Positions 12,401-26,400 of a stretch of DNA of 64,000 bases are shown piece by piece (within the stretch, counting starts at the first letter, position 1; each line of letters opens with the position of its first letter). A model generated the notes under the pieces. That model made no database searches and was not told where the DNA came from. It saw only the letters and a list, made by a program, of their open reading frames with translations. Origin of the DNA: Bostrychus sinensis (taxonomy: Eukaryota; Chordata; Actinopteri; Gobiiformes; Eleotridae). The stretch covers positions 13,745,124-13,809,123 of the forward strand of contig CM036242.1 of NCBI GenBank assembly GCA_020698575.1, written 5' to 3'. The position numbers and the translations under genes are program-made.

Positions 12401-14390
12401 ATATTGCAAGGGGTGGGCTTAAATATTCAAACTAGAGTGAAACTCCAGATTTGATTCATGTTTGTTACATGGTACAGCTGTGGAAGATTAAGATTAGCAA
12501 ACATAATGTTTAACAAATTCACCACAATCAAGAAGAACTTTCAAATTAACAAACACCTGTGTGGGGAGATTATGGAGTTTTAAGACTAAAAGGGCCAAAA
12601 TGCTTCCCAAGATACCAGCCATCCTTTCAGTGGGATATTTGTTTGTTTGTTTTTTTGTTAGTGTGTTCCCATCGTGTTAGACAGATGCACTGGCCACAGG
12701 TTTGCCTCATCCACATGTTCTCACACATAACACTCTTTTGCCTCATCACAATTAACTGATGTAAACTGGCTGAATGACATTAAGCAGCCTGAAACATCTG
12801 CAAATGTAATTAAGGCCAGCGCTCACTCACAGCTGTAGTTGCTAATGCATGTTTTCATTTTGCTGTTTATTTTCCCTCTAGCACTGAAAGTAAACCTGCT
12901 GTCAGTGTGACATTTACAAGGCACCATGCAGCTAAAATGTGTTTGAATATGAGGTACAATGTGTTTTCATCGCACTTTGCAACCGTTTTAGTTACACATG
13001 TACTGTATATTTTTTCTACCTAACATTAAGAGTGTCTGAATGTCTTCAATGAGTTTTTTTGTTTTTTTGTGTCTAAGTGGCTGTTGTCAAGGATGTACCT
13101 ACCTCAGGCCCATTGTTGCTAGGATAGGCTAAAGCCACTTGTGAAGAGGAATAAGTGGAAGAAAATGAATTTTGTAAATATTGCATAAGACAAATATTGC
13201 AATGTTCATAAGGCAGATTTGTAAAAAAAAAAAATTATTACTGCTTGTTTGAAAATCGTCCAATGCATCTAAGACATCTGTGACTGCTGTAAAACAAATC
13301 ATTCTAAGACAAAGGCAGCTTTGGAGGAAAATCTATAAATGCAATTCAAGATGGCACAACATTCTTGTTTACTTTCTGTTTGTGTAATCTCCGAGAAAGA
13401 GCCGCACTATGCACCTGTCATATTTTAGTATAGGATTACCAGTGCATTAGCCATTCAGCCTGTCCCCTGCTAGTATCTGTCATGGCTCGCCAGCAAATTT
13501 GTTTTCAATATTAAGCTGCATAAAGCGTCATTACATTACACATTTTTTTATGTTTTCAGGAAGTGGAGCGGGAAATCTCATTTCGGACTGAGTGTGGGCT
13601 GTATTATTCATACTACAAGCAAATGTTGCAGGCTCCATCGATAAGTGAAGGTATTATACACTATATCCTACCCACATTTCAGGCAATCGGGTTTTTGTTT
13701 CTATGTTTATTATGAGACCTTCAGTAGCAAGCTTGTATCTACGTTCAAACAGTCATTACATTCTAATTAAATGAGCAGAATGAAATTATTCTAATTATTT
13801 AATTCAGACTTGAGGCCCAATTTAAAGTTGCTTAACGACCTACCAGTTAATATCACAGTAGTGTTTTAGAAACATGCACAATATAGACATAACTGTGGAA
13901 TCCTGTGGTTCCCAGATTCGGTATGGACCCAAAAGTGTAATGTGTAAGCCATAATATATAACACTAAAGAAAATAAGAGCGTTGTCTTGCATAATCTTTT
14001 ATTCATACTTTGTGCCGTCATCTTGTCTTTTAGAAGTGTCAAACTTATAGGGTACAACTAAATGAAATCTAAATCAGGCAAAATAAAATAATGAATCAGA
14101 GGATTGAGATTTTTTGCTAAAAACTATTATTTTTAAAATCCCAAAAAATAAATAGTGTTTAGAACAGTTTTTTATGCTAGATGGAAAATAATTAGGGCTG
14201 ATAAATATTTAGCGAATTCATTATTGTGATATTAGCAAACGTAATATCTGTATCACAAACTAAGAATGTTGCAATAATGTTATGGTCCTCCATCTGACAA
14301 ATTAAGATAATTCAGAAAATCCAGATTTTGTCATGATTTCATGAATTTAGATGCCACTTAGCCCTGTTTAGTCCTGGCTTTTTCTTTGAT

Positions 14391-14424
<34 letters not shown>

Positions 14425-17400
14425 ACAGTTTTGACTAATACTCTCTTTTAGTTTAATTGAATTTATTTTGTCAAAATAGTATATACAAATATCACCTAAT
14501 ATCATATTGTTATCATATTGAATAATATTCAACATAATAGTATCAAGATGTTTTTCAACAGCCCTAAAAAATGCATTTATGAGATGTCTATCTTATTCCT
14601 GAGTGAAATTATTTGATAAAATAAAATCTCCCCTGAAAAAAAGTAATAATATTAAAATGAATAAATTGGTGTGAGAATTTATTTGGTTCACCAAAATTGT
14701 TAAAAGTATATATATTTTTTTAATCCTGAAAAAAACATATTTTTGAGATTTAATTGGCATTTGATTGAAAATATCTGCTTTTAGAAACTGGTGACGGTCC
14801 AGTTTGTCAAATAACAATCAGACAATGCTGAAAGAATCTATGACATATAATGTAAATAATAGCAAATTATCATAACATTGTATCACAGTGGATCTAGACT
14901 TATGAAATAAGTCTCCCTAAAATGTTTTGAGAAACAATAGTGCAGCAGTTGGCTATCTATATCCTTTTTTTTTTTTTTTTTTTATAAATACTGTTTATCA
15001 GCAGCACAGTCGTCCAAATGACTGTTGTTGACACATAGTTTGGTCTGAGAGAAATTACTCTAATTATTTGTGTTCGCCCTAGCCTGTAAAGCTCTTAGTT
15101 GTTAGCAGGCTTAATTTTCAGCCAATACAAATAAATGAGCTAGACTAATCAGAAGACTGACCTCATTGTCTGAATCACAATGTCATTATGTTTTTAGTTG
15201 TTCCAAAAACACACAAAAAAGAAAAGGAAAGAAAAACAACTGTTGCAGAATGTGTGAGGGGTGGGAATTAAAATCAACTAGATAAACTAGAAAAGGCTAT
15301 TCAAAATGAAGAACATGGCAAAAACCTAGCAAGACAGGTGAGAAAAATTAATACAAAAAAAGTCGATGTGTTGTAGAGGTCACAGAGTGTTAGAGTGAGG
15401 CTAAAGAAAAGCAAATAAATCAAGTAAGTGAAGTTTAAGAGTTTGCTTCATGGCTATAATATATTCTCTGAGAAGAAACATTGCTGGTTTTATGGTCTCA
15501 TTTCATGGATCAGGAACGCGCCGATGATCAAGGTGACACATGGCAGCAGCAATTCTGGGCTCTTTAGCTGTTTTTGGTGTCACTATTTGTTTCAGTCTAA
15601 TATAGGCTCTAGGACTGCACCACAATGGCACAGGGTGTCAGAACAATGTATCATACAAGGGTTTATACAATACCAACATCTATTTACCATGATATTGTAT
15701 ACAAAAACGTTAGAGAAAAAAAGTTTAATTTCTGAGTTGGAACAATGACAGGCAGAGTAACCAATCAGAGAAACAAAGGGCGGGACATAAGCTACGCACC
15801 TCTGACCCAAACAAAAATGGATTCTTGTTGTGTTTTTTCCTAAAACACCAGAATATGCCGTCATATAAGCAGCTCTGTACTTCTGTATGGGGACAGCAGC
15901 AGAAGCCAGCTGTACAAAGAGTTGAGCAAAGTCTGTTTTTTTTTTTATGCGTTCTTTAATCATCAGATGTAAACTGGATTTAACTGTTGTTAAAATGACG
16001 AAGAAAAAGTAAAATAAATAATAATAAATTACGGAGGACTGGACAACAACGAGGACTTCAGCAGAACCAACAGATGACGAAGAAACGCTACAAACGCCGT
16101 TAATCAGGCCAAAGAAGTTATTAAATTATCTCGGTAGCTAGTGCTACCTTGGTTAGCTCTTCTGCTTTTGTAAGACACGCTGCAGATAAACGACTGTGGT
16201 TAGCCATTTAAAAAATCGAACCGAAGAAATGCTCCGCTCTGAGAGGGGAACCAGACTCTCCTGCTTGCAAAAAGCAAGTGGGAAAGTCTGGCTCACAAGG
16301 CTGTAAGAGATATGGTCTTCTTAGAGAATTCCTGCACCTTGCAGTTTGGATTTTTTTTTAAATTATTTTATTGATAATAATTTGCTTTTATGAGACACGT
16401 CTCAAGGATTTTTGAGAGCTTAACTTTCACCCATAGTTTCAACACTTTGGCCCACGCATTAGAGCCACACTGAGACTGTGTGGGTTTAATAATACATTTA
16501 CTCCAGTGGACACATCATTCTAACCTCCAGTTGGTTTGTTATTATTATTTCTTGGACAATAATGGATTCTTTACCCATGAATCATTTCACTCAAAATGAG
16601 AATTTTGTAGGTTTTTTCAGCCTCTGTTTTTTGCTATGAGTGCAAAGTAGTTTATCTCCTGCCAGGCTTATGTTTTATATATCTCTAAATAGTGCTCTTT
16701 ATTGCTCTGTTGTTTACTGCTCAGTATTATTGGAATGCTTTATTCACCTGTAATTTTTCTGAACACATTTTAAATAAAAAATAAAGTTCTTACATAAAAA
16801 AAAGGTGGACAATAGACAAAGGCGAGTTAGCAATCTAACTGGTCAGTGCGAAAGTCCTGCTCCTTATATAAGGAAGAGAGAAATGTGGTTTAGCAGGGGT
16901 AGTGTGGTGATCAGATTAAAACAAAATTTGTTGGAGCGACATTTTTAGTTTTATTTTCCACATTTCAAGTAGTTCCTTGTCTCACTGATCCAAACATCTT
17001 GTTTGTAGATTACTAGAGTCAGTGAAATACAGCTCTAAAGTTCTCAATAATATGCTTTTGTTTGTTAAAGTATATACGCACCACTTAGATCCTATCATAG
17101 AGGTTGACCAATAAGGGTTTCTCTATCCAATCCAATCCACTTCATTTATGTAGCACATTTTACAAACAAAGCCAGTTTCCAATGTGCTGCACAAAATTAT
17201 AAAAACGCTAAATAATACTCCATTTAACTTCACTAGTTCCCATTTAAACAATAAAAACTAGTCAAATCAAATAAGAGTAACACACTAAAATAACAATAAA
17301 TAATTAAAAACAAGCAAACCATAGAAAAAATAAAAAGAAAGAGAATAAAAGACACAGGTCCACACAACTCACGCCAAGTTAGAAGCCAGAGAATAAAAAT

Positions 17401-20400
17401 GGGTCTTAAGACGAGACTTAAAACATTACACTGTGGGGGCCATCCTGACATGGGGAGGCAGAGTTCTACTGTCTGAGGCCGCTCGGTCCCCCCTGGTTTT
17501 AAGTCTGGTCTTAGGAACCACAAGCTCTATGGCCGATGCCAATACCGGTTTATTAAATCCAGAACAACTATTGGCCCATAAGCTCTGTCAATTATTTGGC
17601 TCAATATGCAGGGCCGATCTTACTTTTTGTTTTGTCATGCTGTGCATCCATGGCTTTCTCTACTACACTGCACCACGTAAATACAGTTAGTATAATAAGA
17701 AAAACAATATACATAGCAATGAGTGTCATCAATAGCCATATTTTATTATTAATCTCGAAGTTGTCAAAACCACATTTAGTGGAGTGAATTTAGAATACAG
17801 CATATCCATCTTGTAGTTTGAAGTAGAACTGAAACAACGTGTCGACGTAATCAACGATGTCTACTACATAAATACGTGTGTCGTAGCATCGTCTTTTATT
17901 TACCTTAATTCATAATGATCCTAAATTGAGCTGGTTATAAATGGGACAGGTGCACTCTGGACTTCCCCGTTGTATTTACCCACAAATATGGGAAAGAAAG
18001 GTGGTGTGTAGGTCCTTACGATTGTGTTTATCTACTCAGGTGGGCGAGCTGTCGCTAACCTAGTGCTGTAGTGGAAAGCGAAAGTAAATAGTAAATGCGG
18101 ATTCTCCTGTTGTGAAAGACAGACTTCGCAGCGCTGTCAGAGCGTTGCCTCAAGTATCCACTCTCAGTCACCTGGTCGCCTGTACAAGTGCCTGACCAAA
18201 AATCAGCATTAAAGCTCAAGTGTCTAAAAATGCATAAATCGGACCATTATGTCTGTCTCTATTCTATCCTTAAATAAATGGCACCTGATTGATCCATAAC
18301 TGTGCATCTTTATTACATCTGGTTGAGTGTGTTGTCACAGCTTGTCATTGCAGTTATCTGAATGAATGAATGAACACACTGAGGTGTAACCACAACTGTC
18401 ACAATCATGTTATTGTATAGCAACTATTACCAAAAACCTTAAATTCACCATTTAACACTTTACACACCTCAAATTAACCTTGTGCCTCCTCTTCATAAGA
18501 AATATCCATCAGTGATGCAAAATGAAAGACATATCGTAAGGACTAAGCTACAGAAAGAATAGTTCGATCAGGTTGTCTTAATTTGTCATATTTCTTGAGA
18601 ATATTGCACTGCAAAGAGCAATATAGGAGCCTATAGTAACTGTAAAGGTTATGCAATGTATGCATCTGCAGAATAAAGCCACCTCTCAGCTAAACTTAGC
18701 ACACTTCGTTTGTCCACATTTGGCATTGACTGACAGCTTTCACACCAGCTCAAAGAAAGCTTATTAACAAGCAAGGTGTTCTTGAGCGAACTGTAACCGT
18801 ACTTATACTCAGGCCTTTATACTCAGGTATAAAGGCCTGGGAACAAAAACTACCATATGTGTAAGCATGTACTTTGAACTAGTCTGAAAAGAAATAAAAA
18901 AATTATGAGTATACCATACATTTTAAACTCTGCGATTATCCTCTAATAGCGCCTGTAGTCTGCACTTCCCAGGAAAGGGTCACATCCATTCTTCACAGCT
19001 TGTCACAAAGCCAATAATAACTGTTATCAATCCACAGCACTGTGTAGAAACTATGGCATTTAAAGTGTGTGTCTTTTTTCTTTCTAAGGGCTCTCTGAGT
19101 TGATCCATGACAACTTGACAGAATCCAAGAGGACCATTAATCTCCTTCAGCGAATGAATATCTACCAGGAGGTCTTTCTCAGTGTGCTCTACAGATTGCT
19201 GCCCATACAGGTAACAAATTACTTGCAATTTGCTCACTGACAAATTAGGATAATTTTGTTAGAGCTACACAGATTATTTAAATAACATTCCATTTATTTT
19301 TTGGCATGTATATAACTGTCATAAGGTGTTATCAATCTTTAAAGCATAGGATGTACTGTGGCATTTTACTCCTCAGTCTCCAGATGACAGTACCAAGCAC
19401 ACATGCACTTGTCACTATGAAGCAAAAGGTTTCTTTATCGGCATATCAATTAACTGAGAAACAGTTCCTGGGATCTGTCTGCGTGACAAAAATGTCAGGA
19501 AGTAAAATATCAGACCAAGCTCTAAAATGCCAGAGTGCAGCTCAGTAAAGAATCAGTGGCTGTCTCCGTGTGTTCGTTTAGCGTGCCTAATGAACTAACG
19601 GTGTGCCTGTGTGTGTGTGTGTTGCAGACCTATCTGGAGCCAGTGTATTTCTACATCTACACAGTCTTCTCACTCCAAGCTGTGTACGTGATCGCTCTGT
19701 ACCTCACAGCGTGGCTCCTGTCAGGTTCATGGCTGGCTGGCGCGCTCACCGGGGTCTGGTATATCCTCAACAGGTGGGCAATAACTGTGTATTTATAGAG
19801 CCAGGAGACTGTCAGACACACCCAGACATGTGCTTGTCTGCTGTCAAACTTCATCTCAGTCATCTTTGTTCTTTAGCACAAGTCTGTAGACCCCGGGTTC
19901 AGAAATAGTTCTACTTTATAAATTTGTATTTTATAAAGCAATGTGTTTTTTTATTTCATTGTATTTGTGTTGTGGGTAAACAACAATGCTTTGGTACATT
20001 AGATAAAGTTTAAAGCTACCACCACAAAAATACTACACTGCATAAAAAATGTTTAAAGGCAGTAATTCTCTGTTGGTTGGTGTGACATTTAAAAGTGGTT
20101 TGCTGGGAGAATGAATATAGATTATTCTTTAACCTTTTCAAAGCCTAAATAATGTTTTTTTTATCACACAAAATGGTGACAAAAGATTTTAAAATACATC
20201 TGCTGTAATGGTCATAGAAAAATAAAAACACCAATCTAATAAAATGATCACATCACAATTAGACCAGTTGAGAGCCACTGGTTTAGAGCTTACCTTTAAC
20301 TTTTAGTTCTGGGTTCAGTTTTAGACTGATGCTATCCTTATCTTAGAGTGTAAACGACCTGTGCATGCATTTTCCAATATTTATTTTGCTTCCCCTTTCT

Positions 20401-23400
20401 CTTGACCTGGTACTCTGTGTAAACAGACATAGCCAGCTTTAAATATCCACTTTTTGAAACACCATCAATTCAGTGTTGACAAGCCAGGTGTGTACCAACC
20501 AACTAAGGAAAGCTTCGCCAAATTTGAGATGGTCAAATCTGCCTTTACTATACTGAACAGTCTCATCTATTAAAATTCTTAGAATAAAGATTAATTGAGG
20601 TCTCTTTTTTTCACAGATCCATTACAATATGCAATTTTTATTTTATTTTTTCAAACACATATAGAGTGTCAATACTAGTGGGCAAACAGTTCGACCTACT
20701 GAGCTAATACTACTTAGAGACCCACAACTTTTTAACAATTAGAGAGCATGCAGTCATCTTGTGAAGGAACACAGTGGTTACACAGAGCATTCAGAAGACT
20801 TGACCTTTCCACTTTTGTTGAGTACAACATCTTGGTTTGTGATATGAACTATATGGTATGGCATCCAACTGGACCAAAGCCAAATGTTAGCATAAGTTCA
20901 CAGACCTTGCTAGCTTTTTTGTGCTGTCCTTGTAGATCAATATTGCGGCCGGATTTCTATACAGGACCTTTCGAAAAACAGCAATGAAAGGTCGCTGGCT
21001 TTTTACAACTTTTTGTACCAAAAAGTGTATGATGTATGGATTGTAAACAAGGCACAGACTGACACTTACTATTTCATCCTCTGTTTGCTTTTTCTTTTCA
21101 ACAACTGTAAGAAGCTGCAGACAAACAAACATTTAGCACAGCATATGTTTCATTAACTTTCCAATATGATCAAGTGTATCACTACTGCGCGGTGCATGGT
21201 GGTTAGTGCCTCTTTCCTTAATAAGGAGGTTGTGGGTTGAATCCTTGGGCCAGCCATACGAATGGGCCCGGTTCTACACAAGAACCGGTTCTAATTTTTC
21301 CAATTCATCGCAATTGTATGCAGTAATTAGTAGCTGTGCATTCAATACGTGTTACTTTTGTTTAGTGAACCCAGTTTAAAATAGGCCCGCATACATAAAA
21401 ATAAAAATAAGCTTCTATTTTTGCTTCATAATAAACTGTATGGCCACAAATGTAGTTAATTTGTATTCACAGATATATCAGGAATCAATAAGAGAATCGA
21501 TAAAGAATCATATTGATTAGTAGAATCGACAATGGCATTGACATTGATAAAATCTTATCAATTCCCATCCCTAGCCAGCCAACATATGATCTCTCTGAAG
21601 ACATTTATATATTTGAATTGGTGACTCTGAACTTTGACTAACTTACCGCCTAAGACCTGTAAATGCTGGGTCAGGAATAAGTTGTAGAAAATGAATGAAT
21701 ATTACAATTGAATTTCTAATAACGTGTTCATTTCAGGATAGATACTACTCGTGTGGAGTTCACCATCTCCCTCCGAGAGAACTGGTCTCTGCCCTTCTTT
21801 GCACTACAGGTCGCAGCTATCACGTGTTATCTCAGGCCTCAGCTCACAGCCTTACAACAGGTACCTACACACTTCCACATACACTTGGAAATATTTAATC
21901 AATTCTCTATACCATTGCCACTATTTTGATTACTTCTTCTACCTAAGCAATTATATACTCTGCTTCATTAAACTGGAAATATGGAACCACTTAGCTTTCA
22001 TAAAATCTCATCATGTAGTTTTTCTGTGTTTTCTTTCTACAGAAGGTGATGGTGTGGCTAATGTACGTGACCACATTTTGTTTCTGCTTGACATGGCAAT
22101 TCAATCAGTTCATCCTACTCGTTCAGGCTCTGATCATATATACTCTGGACTGTACAGACTTCCTATCAACTAAACAGGTTTGCTTACCATCATAATGAAA
22201 ATTTATTGGCCCTATTATATTTTTACCCTAAGCAAATTTCGGTAACGCTTAAAATAGCTCACCACTATTAAAGGTCCTCTATTATGCTAAATCGGCTTTT
22301 TGGAGCCTTAAACAATGTTATAATGTTGTTTGCCCTTCAAAAACAATCCTGGAGTAGTACTTTGTTTTATTCACGCATATTTGAGTAATCCTGTATGCTG
22401 AGGCCATCTCTTTTTCAAAACCATACAACACTCGCTCTCACAGTTCTACATAGATGTGTGTAGCCAGGAGGTTTCTAAAGCCCATACACAGTCACCAGAC
22501 TCATTCAGATAATTTCAGAACCCTAAACTGCCATCTCTACATATCAGTCAGCTAATTTATCTATCTGTTAGCGTCATATTGCTAATATCCAGTGCTAAAT
22601 AGCCATTTTATGCTCATTCATTCACCACTGTTGCTAGCAGGGGGCGTCAGGCAACTGATCCAAGCGTTTTCTGCAAAGTTACAACTCCCAAAATTATTTC
22701 AAAAAAGACATAATATGGCCCATTAGTCAGTAATAAAGAATTAATAAATACATAATTAAAGGTGCTATGAGCAGGATATATTTTTTATATTTTATAAAAA
22801 AAAAACCTGTTTAAGACAAATATTAGTTTTACTGATAACAATAGTACAGTTGATTTAAAGTTGTTTTTGTGTACTATTTTTGTTTTGGTTCTAAAACTGC
22901 ATTGCCGATCGTCCAATCAGAAAAGCGGCAAACCCACAGAACATTGTTTTGATTAAGACTGCAGTACCGTTTTCAAACTAGTACGAGTGCATGCTGCTTA
23001 CTGTATGCCATGCGCTGTAATCCGCTGTACCATTGTTATCAGTAAAAGTAGTATTTGATTTGAGTAGTATTTAAGCATGTTTACCTCATATCTTGGGACA
23101 CTGTGAGTAATTTTTGCAAAATATAAAAAATATATACTGCTCATAGCACCTTTAACAATATTTTAATGAATAAATAGTTGATAGCGATTATAATGACAGA
23201 TGTTTATCATTTTGCATTATTTACATTAGCCTATTACTGAAGTATTAAACATTAATAAAAATGTTTGTACAGGGTAGCCCCAAGGTCTTAAAAGCATTAC
23301 ATAGGTATTACATTTGATCTTGTCAAAATCAAGGCCTTAAAAGTATGAAGTTTGTTTGTTCATCTAGGTTTTAAAATTTGTCAAAAAATTAATATTACTA

Positions 23401-26400
23401 ATATTACAAAAAGTAGAGTCACTACAATAACAAAATATATTTACTGAAGAAATGTTAATGTCATTGAAATGCGTGATTCATTAATTCATGATTTTTTAAT
23501 GCAGCAATTCTTTTATCTCTATCAAACTATTAAAATAATCTTCCATTTCAAAAAGTTGTACATATAATTCCTTAGTGTAAAACTCATACAGATTATTGTT
23601 CTGTTGTTGATGATGCTGGCATTAAATTGCATTCTAAATGGCATTAAAAACTCTTAAAAAAGTCTTAAATTTCACAAGACAAACCTGGAACTACCCTGTT
23701 GTTAGTGGTGTTTTATTAATATTGAAGTAATGTTTTGTAAATAATCAATGAACTGGTTACTAACCCTTAACTATATCTAACCAGTGCTTTATAGTGTGAG
23801 TTAGTCTAAAGTGTTACCAATATAATATTTAACATTTAACATTTGGTTTGTACTTCACACTGTCTGCTAGTACTCAGTCTTTTACAGTATTTGTTATTGG
23901 TTCTCCAAACGTGTGTAATCCTGTGGAGGCTGAGATAACATATCCTGATGATATCGCTGTTCCTTTTATAGGTGACCACTCTGTATCTTGTTCAAGTGAG
24001 TGGCCTTCTGAGTGTGTGGCTTCTTCAGTTCTGCAACTCTATGATACTAGGATCACTGGTCCTCAGCTTTATCGTAGCCGCACTTTTCGTCCGACACTGC
24101 CAGGTAATGTGTGTTTTGGATGTTTAAGTTGTAGACATAAGGGCGTAAAGAACTCATGTTGTTATACTGTGCTGTGGGTTGTTTGAAATTTAAATAGTAG
24201 TTTTGTTTTGTGCAGTATTCAGTAAAATGTGTGGCTATTATTTCAGTGCAAGTGTTTTTTGTTTTTGTTTTATTTAGTCTGGACTAAAGACAGGAAGCCT
24301 ACTTTTTCGCCTGGGCAAACTGCTACTTCACACGGCCATGGTCCTTCTCCTCACCTTTACTATCAACTATCTGGCCAAGGTACTGCTTTTTCCTCCACTC
24401 TAGTATTTTCCCCTGTGTACTCTGTGGCATTGCTTAGACACACTCAGCCCTGTAGTCGTTTTTCTCTATTTATTCTTGTTCCCTCACCTGACTTCTTAGA
24501 TCTCAGATGCCCTCCTATTTCTCTTTGCTATCACTCTTCACTTTTGATCCCTACATGCCCTTTTTGCTACTGTGTTCCTGTGCAACGGAAAATGTTTATC
24601 GTTATATGAATTCTTGCAATTTCTAAATATTTGTCCTTTTGCAGAAAGCCCTTCAGCTCAAATCAGATGAACACATCTTTAAATTTGTCAAGTCAAAGTT
24701 TGGCCTAGGAATGACCAGGTATGAGTATTGATGGGATTTTTATTTAGCATTTGTTTGCCAAATAGCCAATGACAATACAAATCATCTGTTATCAGCTAGT
24801 TTAAGGAAGCTTATATGCTGGTACACTCCAGAAAGAACTATTCTAGCACTGCCTATGTCAGCTCCCAGAGGGAAACAGCTCAAAAAAGAAAAACCATACA
24901 GTAAATGAATTGTCTGTCGGTCAACATTGAGTCAATAGCCGAAAATACCGTGCAAAGTGTCTGTTCTAGTCTTGGCTATGTCTGCTTTAAGCTTGGGACA
25001 CACTATGCGACTTTCACAGTTGTTACAGATTATGAAAAGAATAGGAGCACACACTTATTGACTGGTTTCAGCAGATTTTGATGACTGAAAGACTGGGGAT
25101 CATGCGCCTGCGCCAGTGAGTGTGTCCGAATGTCATCCTCATTCACTTTAGTGCACTATAGTGGTCATGCAGCCAGTTTCAGCGAGACCTCCACAGGGTT
25201 TTTAAACTGTACACATTGAATAAAACCAGTTAGAGAGACTTTTCTTGTGGCGTAATAATAAAAAAATTGTTGCTAAATAAGCTGCTACACAATCTATATA
25301 TCCATATAATATCATCAACGTTAGCTTAGCTCAGCTTGTACAGGAGATAGCTTCCCCATGTAATGTTAAGGCAAAAAGAGTTGCGATAAAACCTCATAAT
25401 TCATATTAAATTAAACACATATGATTATTATTCATCTATAAATACTTAATATGCAGGTCTATTTGGGCTTTATTACAGAAGTCCATTATCAGGGGAGTTT
25501 GGCAATTTTTTATTTTTTTATACACATACAGCAAAGTCATGTGCTCAATGGTGATCTGAAAATAATGAGTGTCTGAATTTGTTCGCTAACAAGTCCACAA
25601 TATTCCACACTACATAAGTGCGTGCAGAGTTGGCTTTAACATTTAAACATGTTTGACTGACTTTGACTCAGGTGTGGTGGAGTCTCTGTGCTGCACACAC
25701 TTAACAATTCCAGCCTTTAAACCTCCCACATTAAGCGATTTCTGGGATGATGACTCACTGGCAACAAAAAAAAAATCGGGCAAAAAGACTAAAATAAAAA
25801 AATCCAGAAAAGGGAAGCCAAGTAAAAGGCTGATTAAATACTGGCGATGCATTTACATTTTGTTTAATGATGTGACGACAATTGCAGGAAAGAAAGAAAC
25901 ATCTTAGTATTTTGGAGTGGCAGATTGGTCAAGTTGTCTTTTGAAAAGTGGGAAAACTGGTCTATTCATTATTAATTAGCAAATAGAAAACTAGTAGTAC
26001 CTTAAAATAAGCCTGCATGTTTGCCCAGGCCTGTCTCCTGCCCACACTCACGTACACATCTTCTGACTGGATCCGCCGTGGCTGTATTATTCACTTAAGC
26101 ACCAGTGTTGCAGCACCTGGAGTGTGAGTCTGTGTGAATAATAGATGCGGGGGTAACGCCAGCGGGCCTCCCATCGATCAGATACTGCGAGTGTGTTGAG
26201 CGACTCAGCCACTGGATAGCTGCTCCGGGGTGGCAGATAACACGGCTCACAAGCCAACGCCACACAACTGCTTCTTCAATTATTCAGGAGGCGCTGGAAA
26301 ATGCAATGCTTATTCTGTGCTCTGTCTCTAACGTTCTATGTTTTGTGGTTTGCACTCTTACTTTTATCCACCTCTCTAACTGTTATTGTTGATTTTTATT

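Larger units (their letters stand above)
4124..13559 (+). other. dpy19l3: dpy19l3 intron 2 (9.4 kb)
   Basis: Contains the candidate alternative first exon (10313-10612), an hAT-like MITE nested in an interspersed repeat (5365-6045), further copies of that repeat (8735-8925, 9714-9900), a TTAA-type element with an adjacent hAT-like remnant (7661-8706), a tRNA-derived SINE (11225-11475) and a TTAA-type element (11515-12017). The stretch 4300-5200 and most of 6140-7660 show nothing recognisable. Confidence 0.85.
13651..19088 (+). other. dpy19l3: dpy19l3 intron 3 (5.4 kb)
   Basis: Holds an hAT-like MITE (14193-14566), poly-T tracts (14391-14423, about 14967-14983), a stable hairpin (16251-16291) and a LINE-derived segment (17125-17530). 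The rest is AT-rich with no recognised feature. Confidence 0.85.
19774..21736 (+). other. dpy19l3: dpy19l3 intron 5
   Basis: Contains a SINE with a nested hAT-like MITE near the 3' end (21187-21695). The first 1.3 kb shows nothing recognisable. Confidence 0.8.
22178..23971 (+). other. dpy19l3: dpy19l3 intron 7
   Basis: Almost filled by three transposon remnants: 22268-22725, 22756-23155 and 23270-23699. Confidence 0.85.

Noticed and set aside
15592..15963. 123-codon minus-strand frame in intron 3
   Set aside because: The composition is repeat-like, there is no recognisable domain and it overlaps an opposing frame of similar length.
21751..22173. 140-codon plus-strand frame spanning exons 6-7 and their intron
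   Set aside because: It is out of frame with the conserved dpy19l3 reading of both exons and runs through an intron with good GT-AG ends.
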